A stretch of 26,634 nt of DNA from Chara braunii (GCA_003427395.1 BFEA01000207.1:2152647-2179280); one strand, 5' to 3'; positions 8,340 through 18,293 are shown, numbered from the stretch's first letter. Program-made: numbers and translations. Notes: generated by a model not told the origin, from the sequence alone.

Positions 8340-9040
8340 CACATTGTTCTAGGCCAAGACCCCAGCAAGCCAAGTGCCCGCCCTAAGTGAAGGCGGGCCT
8401 GAATATTCGTCACAGGCCAAATTCGACATTTCCATACGTGGGTATTCAGGCTCTTGCAGCGCGTCAGTTGGTTGAGTGAACGCGCGAGCCTCACTAAGCT
8501 GCGCCGTACAGTTGGCCCAGGCCATGAAAGTTGTGCCTGGGCACCTACACACAAAGCAGGGCAGATACATTGAGAAGCAGGCCGTCGGCCTCTGGAAAAG
8601 CAGTACAGCCGACGCACCTACCTGGCGGCCCTGCGCAGATGCAGCTAACAGCCCAAGTCCGGAGACCCAGGCCGCGCCCAACTGTAAAGGGCCCAGGCCC
8701 TCAACTGTAAGTCTCGGCCTGGGCGCAGGGTCTGAGGCCCAACCGGAAGCTACTGGAAGCTTCCAGTCAGGCCACACACAGCAAGCAGCAGGCTGCCACT
8801 TCCATAAAGGAAGTGAGGCAGCCCAGGCCAGGCATTCTGCCCAGCGCTGGCAATGCGGAAGTGCTGCAGCGCTCTCGCTTGATGCTGCGCTGCTGCCAAG
8901 GGCGCTGACGGGGCGCGAGAGGTGAGGTGGGGCGCTGCAGGGCAGCTGGGCGCAGGCGGCCATAGCCGGGCTGCTAGGCGCCAGGGGGTACAGCGGATGA
9001 TCGGGTGGTCTTCAGGGAGTGAGGCGCTGTGTGGGATAAT
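8340..9040. other. GC-rich palindrome-dense stretch
   Basis: No gene recognised; long open frames on both strands reflect GC richness. Visible structures are a 9-bp-arm hairpin GCCCAGGCC/GGCCTGGGC (8691-8699, 8716-8724), a perfect 16-bp palindrome ACTGGAAGCTTCCAGT (8752-8767), and a stem GGCTGCC-ACTTCC with AGGAAGT-GA-GGCAGCC (8791-8823). It could be part of an LTR or 5' region of the element whose primer-binding site is at 9407. Confidence 0.5.
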
Positions 9041-9401
9041 CAAGGTCTGATTGAGGGTGACGAGTTACGTACCTGGTACATGAAGAGAGGTCGCCGATGG
9101 TGTTGACAGTCATGTACATTGGTCTTCATGAGCCGAAGTGATCCTGTTGTGTGAACTAGCTGTAGAGTAGGATAGTATGGTAGAGTAGGCTGGGCGCTGT
9201 GAGCCAGACAGAGAGAGCGACCCTGGATACTGTGTTGGTGTGGCCTACGGGCTTGGACATTGGCTCAATACTTCATTGTATTGCTCTTTATGGATGGTTT
9301 TCTCGGTGCATTTGTACTCTCTACTTGGGATACTACTACTTGCTCAGCTGTGTGATTTCGCAACTTGGTTTTATGTATATCGCTCATACTCATATTCCTT
9401 G

Positions 9402-9421
9402 CAATTTGGTATCGGAGCTGG
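9402..9421 (+). other. LTR end plus primer-binding-site-like motif (tRNA-iMet type)
   Basis: TTGCA (ending 9403) is followed by TGGTATCGGAGCTGG at 9407-9421. Plant LTR elements that prime with initiator tRNA-Met have TGGTATCAGAGC; this matches with one A-to-G change. It would mark the end of a 5' LTR upstream of 9403 and the start of an internal region leading to the gag of element B at 10674. The matching 3' LTR was not found, so the assignment to B is inference. Confidence 0.45.
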
Positions 9422-10673
9422 TTGTGATCACCGCTTACCTGACACCGGTGACATTGTAACTTGGTGCGCTGAGGATGCTTCATGTGCAGTGAGAATACTT
9501 TGCCGCGGGTTGATTAGCGGGGCCTAGGTAGAGAGGCCAGCCGCTGGAAGGCTGTGGCGACAGCGGGTGTATGTATGATGATGAGAGTATGCTGAAGTGG
9601 CCTTTTGGCTGAGGTGGCACTACATTGCGTTGTGGGTGGTACCGAGGCTATTGACCGGTTATCGAAATGCACATCAGCCCAATTGGTGAGAAATCTGTGG
9701 TTGGGGGCAGCTATCTCCCGGTACGTTGTTCCCATTCCTTATCTACCCTCTCAATCTCTTCTTACCGTGAGGAAGTGAGTCCAACTTGAGTGTCCTCTCT
9801 TTGGTGAGGAGTTGTGTGCGCCCTATCTTGAGAGACGACATTCTTCCCGGTGGCGCATCTGGCAGGAGAGGGCGGTGCCTCTGAAGGGCCCTGGTCGAAG
9901 CACGTGGGTCACGGTCACCATGCCAACCCAATGGGATTAGTACACGCATGCGATGGCTGCTTTGTCCATTGAGGCTCTTTGCTGCGCTGATAGAAGGGGT
10001 GTGCGGACTGACCAGTCCTATTGAGACGCTCCCAGACCGTCTATAAACATTTCTGGTTGGGGTNTGAATTGNNNACTNGNTGTGATCGTCGTCCTGTTTG
10101 CGACGTTAAATAATTCCTGAGGAGATGGGGGCTCTCCTTAAATCCCTCCTGATCAGCCAGATCATTCAGACGTAAGGCTCGTTGCACGCGAGGGTAAACA
10201 AAGGGGCAGGCTGGTCATAAGCATACTTCTTGGGCACAGGGGTGGGCCGTGGTTGCACACCTTAGACACCGCAGCTTGATGATGCTTACAGGTACGTTGG
10301 ATACAGGGGAAGGAGGATTCCAATTGTGAACTCAACTGTACATCACTGACATATCCATTGTGCATACATCTGCTCACATTAGTCTGAGGTTTATTTTGAT
10401 TAGTTGGTTGACCGATTGCTGACACCTAACAGACAGACTAGAGTTAGGACTGTAATCTACCAGAGTCAGTTCTTCTCAAATCTTCTGTGCAGACTAATCA
10501 GAATAGGACTTAGGCAATGTGGATAGTTTGTGTAGATGTTGTTGATGCCGCTTGATTAGTAGGCTAGGTAACTCGCCGGACATTTATTTAATTGTTTATT
10601 TTTAGATCCGGTCAGACGCATGCTGCGGTAGGTTCCAGCGAGGACATTAGTGCAGACAGCGTTTGCCTATCCT
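9422..10673 (+). other. leader-like region before element B gag, with N bases
   Basis: No gene seen. It contains a TATA-like TATAAA at 10042-10047 and ambiguous bases at 10064, 10072-10074, 10078 and 10080. The sequence around the Ns (AATTGnnnACTnGnTGTGATC, 10067-10086) resembles the 9404-9427 segment (AATTTGGTATCGGAGCTGGTTGTGATC), so a second primer-binding site may be hidden there. A T-rich stretch ending TTTTTAG precedes GATCCGG near 10604. Confidence 0.35.
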
Positions 10674-12494
10674 ATGAGTGGATCAGAGGGTGGTGAAGGA
10701 ACAAATGACGATAGGAGGATAACAAGGCTATCATCCCTTAGAATCCCTAGAGTGTTCCAGGCCCTACAACCGGGAGAAGAGAGAAGATTAAGGGCTGAAG
10801 CTAGGGCCCGTAATCTTGAGGCTGCAAGAGAAGCAACAGCCGCTAGAGCGGTAGCAATGAGTAATGCTACTTCTGCAGCAACTGATGCGAACTCAACTGG
10901 TCAAGGGCTAGGTATGCCTATCAGTTCACAGTCAATCTCCAGTACGTCAGGGGTTGGCACTAGTCAAATGGCGGGCTCGCAGTTCAGCTCGCCGCCTCCA
11001 CGCACCCGGGAGCAGATGGAGCTCCAGCAAGCAGAGAGGATCCGCTTAAGGTTAGAGGAGGAACTTAGACAGGCTACTAAAAGAGAGAAAGAGATCAAAG
11101 AAAGAAGTGTCAGACTAGAGAGCAGGGAGGCAGATTTGGCTGCGCTAGAGGGTTTAGACGACACAACCCTTAACTCTACAGGAAAGATCCTTAAGGCAAG
11201 TGTCCTGTCCATGCATGCGTACATAGATAGCAAGATGGACGCCATGCAGGATACCCTAGACCAGATTCTGCAAGCGCTACATAAGCCAGAGATCCGACCA
11301 GCAGCTTTACCATTGCTGCAACTCTCAGCAATGGCAAGTCTCTATGCTGCTCAGTCTACACCACCACCAAGTGTATCATCAACAGTACCTCTATCTCAGA
11401 CTGTTGCTTCTTCATCTTCTGGTCCAACGACTACTGCTACACCACAGTCGCCACCTGTCTCACAACAGGGACAGCAATATCCTTGGTACCCAAAGACCCC
11501 ACTGAACCCACCTGCAACCTTCTCAGGAGACAAGAAGGATGAGGCACTCGACACATGGTTGAGAACGGTTCCAGTGTGGGTGAGGGCAAAAAGGACATTA
11601 GTAGAAGAGGAGGTGATTACTGCCGCATCCTACTTAGAGGGTTCAGCAGCCCGCTGATTAAATGGATTGGTAGCTTCAAAGGGCTTCGACAGGAACGTGC
11701 ATGATTGGGCGCAGACCCATACTCTTGAAAGCTTTATGGATTTAGTGGAGGCTCGTTGACACAACCCTCAGCAGGCACAGATGGCCACTGACGGGCTCTT
11801 GAAACTTGATACTAGAAAGTACAAGTCAGTGCGGGAACTTACCACAGCCGTAGAGCGCCTGATCGTCGTCCCGGGAGTGGAGTACAATCCACATGTCTTG
11901 CTGACCATGTTCCTGAGATGTCTTCCCACAGACATTAGGAACTTATTAGCCAGCGAGGCTCAACGCGAGTATCACACCTTTGAGTCATTTAGCAAGAAGA
12001 CCCTAGACTTAGAGGCTACGCTGGGTGGAGCTCAAACCCCTTCTACGGATGGGAGAAAGAAGAAGACTCCACAAGAGTGGAAGAAGAAGGGTAGTCGATT
12101 GATGATGGTTGATTCTGATGGGAATCAAACCAAGATCGATGATGTTTCTGATCTTGTGGAGGGTTCAGAGTTTGACGGCGAGGAGAGTGCTGAGGGTAGC
12201 AACCTCGCCGCCGTAGTTAAGACTAAGGCAGCTGGCCGCGGCAAGGGCGGTCAACAAAGGAGTCAGGGGCAGGCCGCTAACCCAAACAAAATAGCTGCTT
12301 GGGTTAGAGCAGGTCTGGATCAAGATGTGTGGCGGGACCGTTGGAGTCGTGGTGCTTGCATCAACTGCGGTGAGTACAGTCACACACAGTTCAAGTGCAA
12401 GAACCCGAAGGTCTCGCAAAAGATCCCTCCTAAGGGTGGGTTTTATTCTTCTCAATCTGGGGCCTTTACGAGCTCCAGCTCGGGAAACACTTAG
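10674..12494 (+). pseudogene. gag: Element B: gag polyprotein (coiled coil, capsid-like, zinc knuckle)
   Basis: From the ATG at 10674 (MSGSEGGEGTNDDRR) the frame encodes an Arg/Ala-rich helix, a Ser/Thr-rich stretch, a heptad-like coiled coil (MELQQAERIRLRLEEEL ... KREKEIKERSVRLESREADL, near residues 120-170), and a Ser/Pro/Gln spacer. Then comes a Ty3/gypsy capsid-like segment (PATFSGDKKDEALDTWL ... AASYLEGSAAR, then VPGVEYNPHVLLTMFLRCLP). A basic tail ends with a perfect CCHC knuckle, CINCGEYSHTQFKC, about residues 561-574, which binds RNA. Two in-frame TGA stops at 11655-11657 and 11757-11759 stand where Trp fits (R-W-L-N, R-W-H-N), so each looks like TGG to TGA. About 606 codons in all. 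Confidence 0.85.
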
Positions 12495-12499
12495 GGCCA

Positions 12500-13183
12500 G
12501 TAGAAGTTATAGCTGCTTCTACTCTCGTTGAAGTGGGTGATGTACCCTCCCCGTTTCAAGAGATGGCCAAAACTATTGACTCCTTAGTCACCCCGCAGAC
12601 GCATCCGGACCCAACTGTACTCTGTACGTTGGATGTGTATGAGGCCTTAGAGGACCTTCAAGGTGAGTAGTCAGCAAGGGACCCTCGTGAGTCCTGGGTG
12701 GCACTGAGTAGAGGTCCTAGAGGGGAGCACTTCGTTGTGGAAGTTGATGTGGGTGGTCGCAAGTGCGGCGCCTTCGTAGACATTGTCTTCACACGAAACT
12801 TCATAAGTCGCGACTGCGTTGACAGACTGTGCCTAAAGGACCGGGTGCAGCGCCTTAGTAGACCGGTAGCATCTACTTTGGCCAACAAAGAGCGCATGAT
12901 GGTGGAGGACTACGTTAAAGATGTAGTCTGCACCTTCTCCTACCCAGGAGGAGAGATAAATCATAAGATATCATTCCTGGTGAGCGACGAGTTGACCTTT
13001 GACATGCTGTTGGGCATGTACTACCTCGAGGTTGCCAAGCCCCAGTTTGACTGGGACAAGAAGGTGTTGAAGCACGAGTTGCCTAGTGGGAGAACCGTGA
13101 GAGTGGCCAAATACAAAGCCAGTAGGTTAGTAGACTCCTATGGGTGCTTATGCGCATCTGCCTTTTATAACTATTATAAATAG
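12500..13183 (+). pseudogene. Element B: aspartic protease with altered active site
   Basis: In a different frame from gag the reading runs from about 12515 (LVEVGDVPSPFQEM), with a TAG at 12668-12670, to a protease core. VVEVDVGGRKCGAFVDIVFTRNFI occupies the position of the family motif A(L/F)VDSGAT-x-N-FI. Asp is kept but SGA is replaced by IVF, so activity is doubtful. The second motif LTFDMLLGMYYLEVAKPQFDW matches LLGMDWL with D-W changed to Y-Y. The reading ends at 13183 inside the left arm of the inverted repeat at 13168-13300. The usual linker of about 100 or more residues to the reverse transcriptase is missing. Confidence 0.75.
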
Positions 13184-13300
13184 AACCCAGAGGAAGGAAT
13201 GTACTTAGTCTATGTCTCTGCAAAAGGGGAGGTCATTAAAAAAAAAACAGAGATATAGACTAAGTAGATTCCTTCCTCTGGGTTCTGTTTATAATAGTTA
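13168..13300. repeat. 53-bp inverted repeat with 27-nt loop at the protease/RT junction
   Basis: Arm 13168-13220 and the reverse complement of 13248-13300 match at 50 of 53 positions (mismatches at about arm positions 14, 34 and 47). The loop is A-rich. It replaces the expected protease-RT linker of element B. It could be a foldback insertion, a break-repair or template-switch product, or an assembly or library artefact. Confidence 0.85.
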
Positions 13301-13302
13301 GC

Positions 13303-14089
13303 CGAGTTGGACGAACTTCGGCGGCAACTGAAAGAGCTCACAGAAAAGGGTTGGATTAGGCCTAGCACTTCCCCCTATGGCTCACCAGTTTTATTTGTTC
13401 CAAAGAAAGGGGGAACACTAAGGACGTGCATTACCACGCATCGATGACCTATTGGACAGGGTGCAGGGGTGTACGTATTACACAAAGATAGACTTAAAAT
13501 CCGGCTACCATCAGATTGCTATATAGATCTGAACTCCGGATACCATCAAATTGCTATTAGACCTGAGGACCAACACAAAACGCTTTCTAGACCAGGTACT
13601 GTTTGTACGAGTTTGTGGTGATGCCCTTTGGCCGATGCAATGCACATGGGACATTCCAACACGTGATGAACATGATTTTTCGTGATTACTTAGACAGGTT
13701 TATTGTCGTGTACCTCGACGATATCCTTATCTTTAGTAAGACTGTAGAAGAGCACGCTGAGCACTTGAAAACAGTGCCAGGTCTCCTAAGACAGAACCAG
13801 TACAAGATCAACTTGGAGAAATGTGAGTTCGGTCGCACAAAGATCTTATACTTGGGTCATGAAATTTCTACGGATGGGTTGAGGCCAGACGATGCCAAAA
13901 TGGCTAGCATACGTGACTGGCCCAGACCTTAGACTGTTACTGAGGTCCGATTGTTTTTGGGGATAACGGGCTACTATCGTCCGTTTGTTAAAAACTGTAG
14001 TACTATAGCTTCCCCATTAACAGACCTAACTCGCCTTGACACCCCTTGGTAGTGGACCGAAGAGTGTGAAGCAAGCTTCAAATTGAAGT
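13303..14089 (+). pseudogene. Element B: reverse transcriptase, rearranged
   Basis: Order of motifs: [41 protein letters not shown]; then a deletion of about 50 bp removing the DYRxLN segment (near 13430); [23 protein letters not shown] (13488-13523); a second, diverged copy of the same motif (13523-13558); YEFVVMPFGRCNAHGTFQ; and FIVVYLDDILIFSK with an intact YLDD catalytic box (about 13708-13719). LYLGHEISTDGLRPDD and the thumb (LFLGITGYYRPFVK) follow. TAG stops at 13930-13932 and 14050-14052 sit at expected Gln positions. Several frameshifts also occur. Not functional as it stands. Confidence 0.85.
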
Positions 14090-14480
14090 ATGCTCTTCTA
14101 CATTATGAAGTTCTTAAACTTCGATCTTGATCAGCCCTTTGTAGTGACCACAGACGCCAACCCATACGACATAGACGAGGTCCTTCTGCAAAAGGAGGGG
14201 AAGAAGTTACGGCCTATCGAGTACATGAGCAAAAAAATGTCATCCCAAAAGTTAGCAAAGTCCGCGTATGAGCGGGAGCTCTATGCCCTCTATAGAGCGT
14301 TGGTCCATTGGAGACACTATCTCCTAGGCAGATTCTTCTATTTGAAATCTGACCATGAGACTTTGCGCTGGATTAAGACTCAACCTGTACTCTCTGGCGC
14401 GCTCAAAAGGTGGATTCGAGTGATAGACATGTATGACTATCAACTTGATCCAATCAAGGGAGAGTATATCGTGTAGGGCA
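14090..14480 (+). pseudogene. Element B: RNase H domain
   Basis: The frame encodes FVVTTDANPYDIDEVL, where the family has TDAS-x-x-G-x-G(A)VL; the catalytic Asp is kept. RPIEYMSKKM follows, then AYERELYALYRALVHWRHYL with the catalytic Glu, and FYLKSDHETLRWI with the third acidic residue. The end reads YDYQLDPIKGEY, the tail that leads to N-x-x-ADxLSR in intact elements. A frameshift at about 14475 moves the reading into the next frame (ADYLGVLVNEFGI). It degrades the RNA strand of the RNA-DNA hybrid during reverse transcription. Confidence 0.85.
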
Positions 14481-15179
14481 GATTATCTGGGCGTGCTAGT
14501 GAATGAGTTTGGGATATCTAAGGATGTAACTCGATCTATGGTGGAAGCCTATCAGGAAGATACAGTTATGCCTGAGATCATCCACAAACTAGAGGCTAAA
14601 GATAAAGCTACCTCCAATGAGTTTTTGTTGGTCAATGGCTTGCTGTTTCTTGAAAAGGCTGGAAATAAAAGACTGTGTCCCAGATAGAGAGTCTTTGCGT
14701 AGTTTGTTTTTAGGAGAATGTCATGATGCAACTGGCCACTTCGGCTATAAAAAGACATCAGCTAACCTAGTGCAGAGATTCTGGTGGCCCACTATAATGC
14801 AAGATGCAAAAAGGTACGTTGAAACCTGCCAAGTTTGCCAGCGGGACAAACCTAGGACGCAGGCTCCGCTTGGGCTTATCAAGCCCTTGCCTATTCCTGA
14901 AGGTCCTGGTCAAAGTGTGTCCATGGACTTCATGGGATACTCTTGTGACCAGCAGAAGTGGAAAAAGACACATCTTCGTTTTAGTATAGTAGACAATTTT
15001 TCCAAGTATGGAAGACTAGTCGCTATGCCAGAGACTACTAAAACCGACTACGTCATCAGGTTGTTTATGGATAATTGGGTAGGGGACTTTGGTCTACCTA
15101 AGTCCATCGTCAGCGACAGGGATGTTTGCTTTACAAGCGAACTTCGGCAAAACACAGCCCAACAGATGGGTACCAGACT
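14481..15179 (+). pseudogene. Element B: integrase, zinc domain and catalytic core
   Basis: After a connector (NEFLLVNGLLFLEK) and a frameshift near 14680, the HHCC zinc-binding domain is complete: CHDATGHFGYKKT ... RYVETCQVCQRDK. The core follows with GQSVSMDFMGYSC (first catalytic Asp), NFSKYGRLVAMPE, and SIVSDRDVCFTSEL (second Asp). The reading is cut at 15179 by a run of 59 N bases and an unrelated short insert; the third catalytic residue lies beyond it at about 15390. Integrase inserts the cDNA into chromosomes. Confidence 0.85.
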
Positions 15180-15238
15180 NNNNNNNNNNNNNNNNNNNNN
15201 NNNNNNNNNNNNNNNNNNNNNNNNNNNNNNNNNNNNNN
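15180..15238. other. assembly gap (59 N)
   Basis: A run of N interrupts the integrase of element B. The true length of missing sequence is unknown. Confidence 0.99.
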
Positions 15239-15354
15239 TTTGGTGTCCACTCTATGGACTGGTGACAAGTCTCGCGCAAAAGGTATAGGACGTTTGTTAT
15301 AATGACCCCGGAAAATCCTGAAAATTTAGGACTCTGTTAACCTCTTCTCCAAAT
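15239..15354. other. foreign insert beside the gap in integrase B
   Basis: Between the gap and the resumption of integrase at about 15355 (TSGNHPESNGQAE) lie about 115 bp that do not translate to integrase in any frame. Upstream, integrase stops at GTR(L), so the gap plus this stretch behaves as an insertion of at least 115 bp, or as a misjoined contig end. Confidence 0.5.
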
Positions 15355-16100
15355 AACATCAGGAAATCACCCTGAGTCAAATGGTCAGGCGGAACAGATG
15401 AACCGAGTAGTGCAGCACCTGCTAAGGCATTGCATTAAGCCAAGTTAGGATGACTTGGACGAGAAATTGCCTCTCGTCGCCAGCTTGTATAACAACGCTG
15501 TGCATAGCACTACTGGCATGACTCTCAACCAACTGCATCTCGGTTGGAAGCCTCGGACCGCCTTAGATTTCCTACTACCAGAAACTCAGCCATTTGCACA
15601 CCCTGGCAGCATAGAGTTCACCGTCGAGTATGAACAAATGCTGCAACAGGCTGTAGAGAACATAAAGAAATCTCAAGATGCCATGGTGGCATCCGAGAAC
15701 AAGCGCAGGCGGCCATCTCAGTTTCAGGTAGGAGAACGGGTCTGGGTAAGGTCATCTGAACTGGGACAGAAATTGGGAATCTCTAGAAAGCTAATGCCAC
15801 AATATTTCGGTCCTTGGGAGGTCCTAGGCATAGTGGGGGATCAGATAGACGGACCTTCCTATGTGATTCGCATCCCACCTCACCTACGCACACACCCAGT
15901 TTTTCATGCCTCAAAGCTGGCACCTTTCGCAGAGACTGCACATTTCCTTCCAGACGTTCAATGTTGCCCCCAACCATGGATGGCAAAGTCGACATCGACA
16001 AAATTGTGGAGCATCAGATCATGTCGGTGTCGGCGCGAATACCCTTACAAGGGTATCCGCCCTGTTTTATGCAAGTGGCAAAAAATGGTTTTGGTTTAAA
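15355..16100 (+). pseudogene. Element B: integrase C-terminal part, GPY/F module and chromodomain-like tail
   Basis: The reading gives TSGNHPESNGQAEQMNRVVQ with the third catalytic residue (Glu) intact, then a TAG at 15446-15448 where Trp fits, and LYNNAVHSTTGMTLNQLHLG. A basic coiled segment, FQVGERVWVRSSEL and YFGPWEVLGIVG follow, then IPPHLRTHPVFHASKL, the GPY/F module. A frameshifted tail, KVDIDKIVEHQIM at about 15984-16020, resembles the start of a chromodomain (DVDKILDHR). Layout parallels element A, so both are related chromoviruses, but they share only moderate sequence similarity. Stops after 16099. Confidence 0.8.
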
Positions 16101-16104
16101 GTTG

Positions 16105-17340
16105 AGTGTACCGCGCTAGGCGCGGCTGTGTCTGTGATTACGTTGACTGGATGGCTGACTAGGGTAAAGAGTGCGTGGGCGCGCAGGTTTAAGGCGCGCG
16201 TGATTCATCCCCTGATGTTGGTTATGAAACCGGGGCGGACGCCGGTCGGTTTATTTTTATTTTCGTTACTCTTGATTAAACTAGAACTTGGGGGATATTT
16301 TTCTTTCGACGGCTACGTTTGACCGAGTCGAGCGCGCGTGCGGAGAACGACCCCGACGACTGCATCGGCAACGACGGCGCGACTTCGTGCGGTGAGCGGG
16401 GTGTCGTAGGATGGCGCGCGGGGCAATTATGGCACCGTATAAGCAAGTCGGCGCGGGCACTGGGGGCCGCGCAGCCGGTTTGTTGGCCCGAAGCGCCGTG
16501 CCGCACTGCCTTATATGGTATTCCGCGGGCATACATTACAGGCTTGGGCTCAGCCCTATAGGTTATGATATTGGATTTATGATGCGGAGGTTCAAGGATC
16601 GATGCCAACGAACGATGGTGCGAGGGCGGCAGAGCGGTGATGGGGCTGAGGGGTCGAGGGTCCTGAAGGACTATTTGGTTTTGTGGAAGTGGGGGGAACC
16701 CGCGGCCCAATCCTACCAGCTACTCTCGTCCTCTTTTTTTGTTTGGTGCCGACCGTTTGGGCCATTGGCCTGATAAAGTAGGTGCTCCCTTGAGCTGTGG
16801 GGAGGTTTGGGCCATTGGCCTGATAAAGTAGGTGCTCCCTTGAGCTGTGGGGAGGTAGTGCGGCGTGGGGCTAAGTATGGTTGATTTTATCTAGGTCACG
16901 CAGGCTCTGATATGCCCCGGGCGCCGCCTCCCCAGTTAGAGTTGAGGACACCTGATGACGCAGGGAAGATCTGCATGACCCACTGTGCAGGGTGATATGT
17001 GAAGATCCGGGAGTGAACCCGGACGGGGATCAGGCCAGGCGGGTGCTCAGAAAAGAAAAGATTGGGCGGCCTTTGGCGTCACTGCGGGGCGTTTCCTGAG
17101 GTTGGAGTCCTTCGGGACATTGGAACGATACAGAGAAAGTCAGCCTGGCCCGGCGCAAGGATGGTATGCGTAGGTCGGGGAAGGGCCCGACAGCCAAGCA
17201 TTTTTCTTTTTTTATAACACCTGAGTGCTATCGGGCCATGCCGTGTTGAAGCGGAGGAGTGAACCGGGTCGGGTTAGTGCGCNGGGTGCACTCGGGGTAG
17301 GAAGAGAGTGACGGGCAAGGGCGGATAGCGGAGCGAGCAG
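16105..17340. other. GC-rich unassigned region after element B
   Basis: No conserved gene; open frames are a GC effect. A purine-rich AACTTGGGGGA at 16288-16298 could be the polypurine tract of element B, which would make the following sequence its 3' LTR, but neither a TG start right after it nor a matching 5' LTR copy is seen. A 50-bp perfect duplication lies at 16755-16854. Short CCGGG/CCCGG hairpins occur near 17000. One N at 17283. Confidence 0.4.
16755..16854. repeat. perfect 50-bp tandem duplication
   Basis: 16755-16804 and 16805-16854 are identical (starts GTTTGGGCCATTGGCCTG). No mismatch, so it is either very recent or an assembly duplication. Confidence 0.9.
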
Positions 17341-17361
17341 TAGGCCAGCCAGCTCCAGAAG

Positions 17362-17367
17362 TATAAA
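17362..17367 (+). promoter_or_regulatory. possible TATA box
   Basis: TATAAA in a GC-rich context, with CTCATTCACTCC about 30 bp downstream as a possible initiator. No coding gene follows; it could drive an LTR or non-coding transcript through the structured 17400-18110 region. Confidence 0.3.
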
Positions 17368-17787
17368 TCAGGAGGCAGCGCCCGGCCACTCATTCACTCC
17401 AGCCGGAGCCATGCGGAAGCGCTGCCACCCCGGTTCGTGCTAGGAGGCCTGCAGTATGCCCGAAGGCCGAAGCGGGCAGGGAGGCTGACAACGGAGCGGA
17501 GCGACCTGGGGGTCGGGCATAGCAGCGAAAGAGGGGGTGAACCCGGCGCGGAGCTGGACCGGGTGCATTCGAGAGAGAGTGAGGATGGCAGCGGATGAAG
17601 CCGGTCACAGAGCTATGCCGGGTGCAGTCGGGGAAGGTGGGGCGAGGCAGGCGCGAAGGCAGAGGCAGCAACAAGGTGGTAGCGAAAGCCGAATGAATCT
17701 GGACGCTGAATTGCGTCAGGTGCATTCGGGCTTATACGGGCGGAGCGATTGGTGAGGTTGGTTTGGCTGTTGGGTTAGTGAGGTAGG

Positions 17788-18107
17788 GGGTTAGTAAGAA
17801 ACAAGCCACGCGGAGAGATGGCGGAGGCAACTGCGGCGGAAGTAAGAGCTATGTAACTCGCCCGTTTCTCAACGAGATCGGGTGAGCAGAGATCCGTTTC
17901 GGGGGTTGTTGGGTGCAGCGAACCACGAGGTAGTGTTAGATTTAGTATTAGATTAGTAAATTAGGAGGTTAGTAGAGAAAACAGTGCGCCGGGATATGGC
18001 GAGGAATGTTTGTCTTGCTCGTTCTGAGCGAAACCGGGCGAGAGGGGGTTAGTTTTAGAGATTCTAGACTACTGCGAATCCGATAGTAGTGTCGGATTTT
18101 GCAGTAG
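17788..18107. repeat. diverged tandem units and hairpin
   Basis: Two diverged units start GGTTAGTA(A)GA at 17788 and 17967. Each contains a CTCGCCCG...CGGGTGAG-type inverted pair (CTTGCTCG...CGGGCGAG in the second), paired with G-T wobbles. After them, CTACTGCGAATCCGA (18069-18083) pairs with TCGGATTTTGCAGTAG (18092-18107) apart from one extra base and one wobble. No gene is seen. Confidence 0.5.
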
Positions 18108-18293
18108 AGTGCCTGATTTAGCGAGACGGAGTGCAAGAACTGCGCCCGGGGGAGTAGCTAGCTTGCCAAAGAAAAGGGGGGGGATGGGCAGAGGCAGAAT
18201 TCGAGTTTGCACCTACCCGCGTTCTAGCGGGACGTTCATTTTGACTTTGCTCATCCTCTTGCGGGGTGTAGCCTGAGGGGATGATGTGTGTGG

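Noticed and set aside
8349-8963. Long minus-strand open frame (204 codons)
   Set aside because: No motif; a plus-strand frame of similar length overlaps it. GC richness explains both.
12665-12700. Programmed frameshift or stop readthrough between gag and pol of element B
   Set aside because: Too many unrelated frame breaks occur along this element to single out one as programmed.
16288-16330. Polypurine tract and 3' LTR start of element B
   Set aside because: AACTTGGGGGA is suggestive, but the TG start does not follow directly and no matching 5' LTR is present, so it is kept only as a remark.
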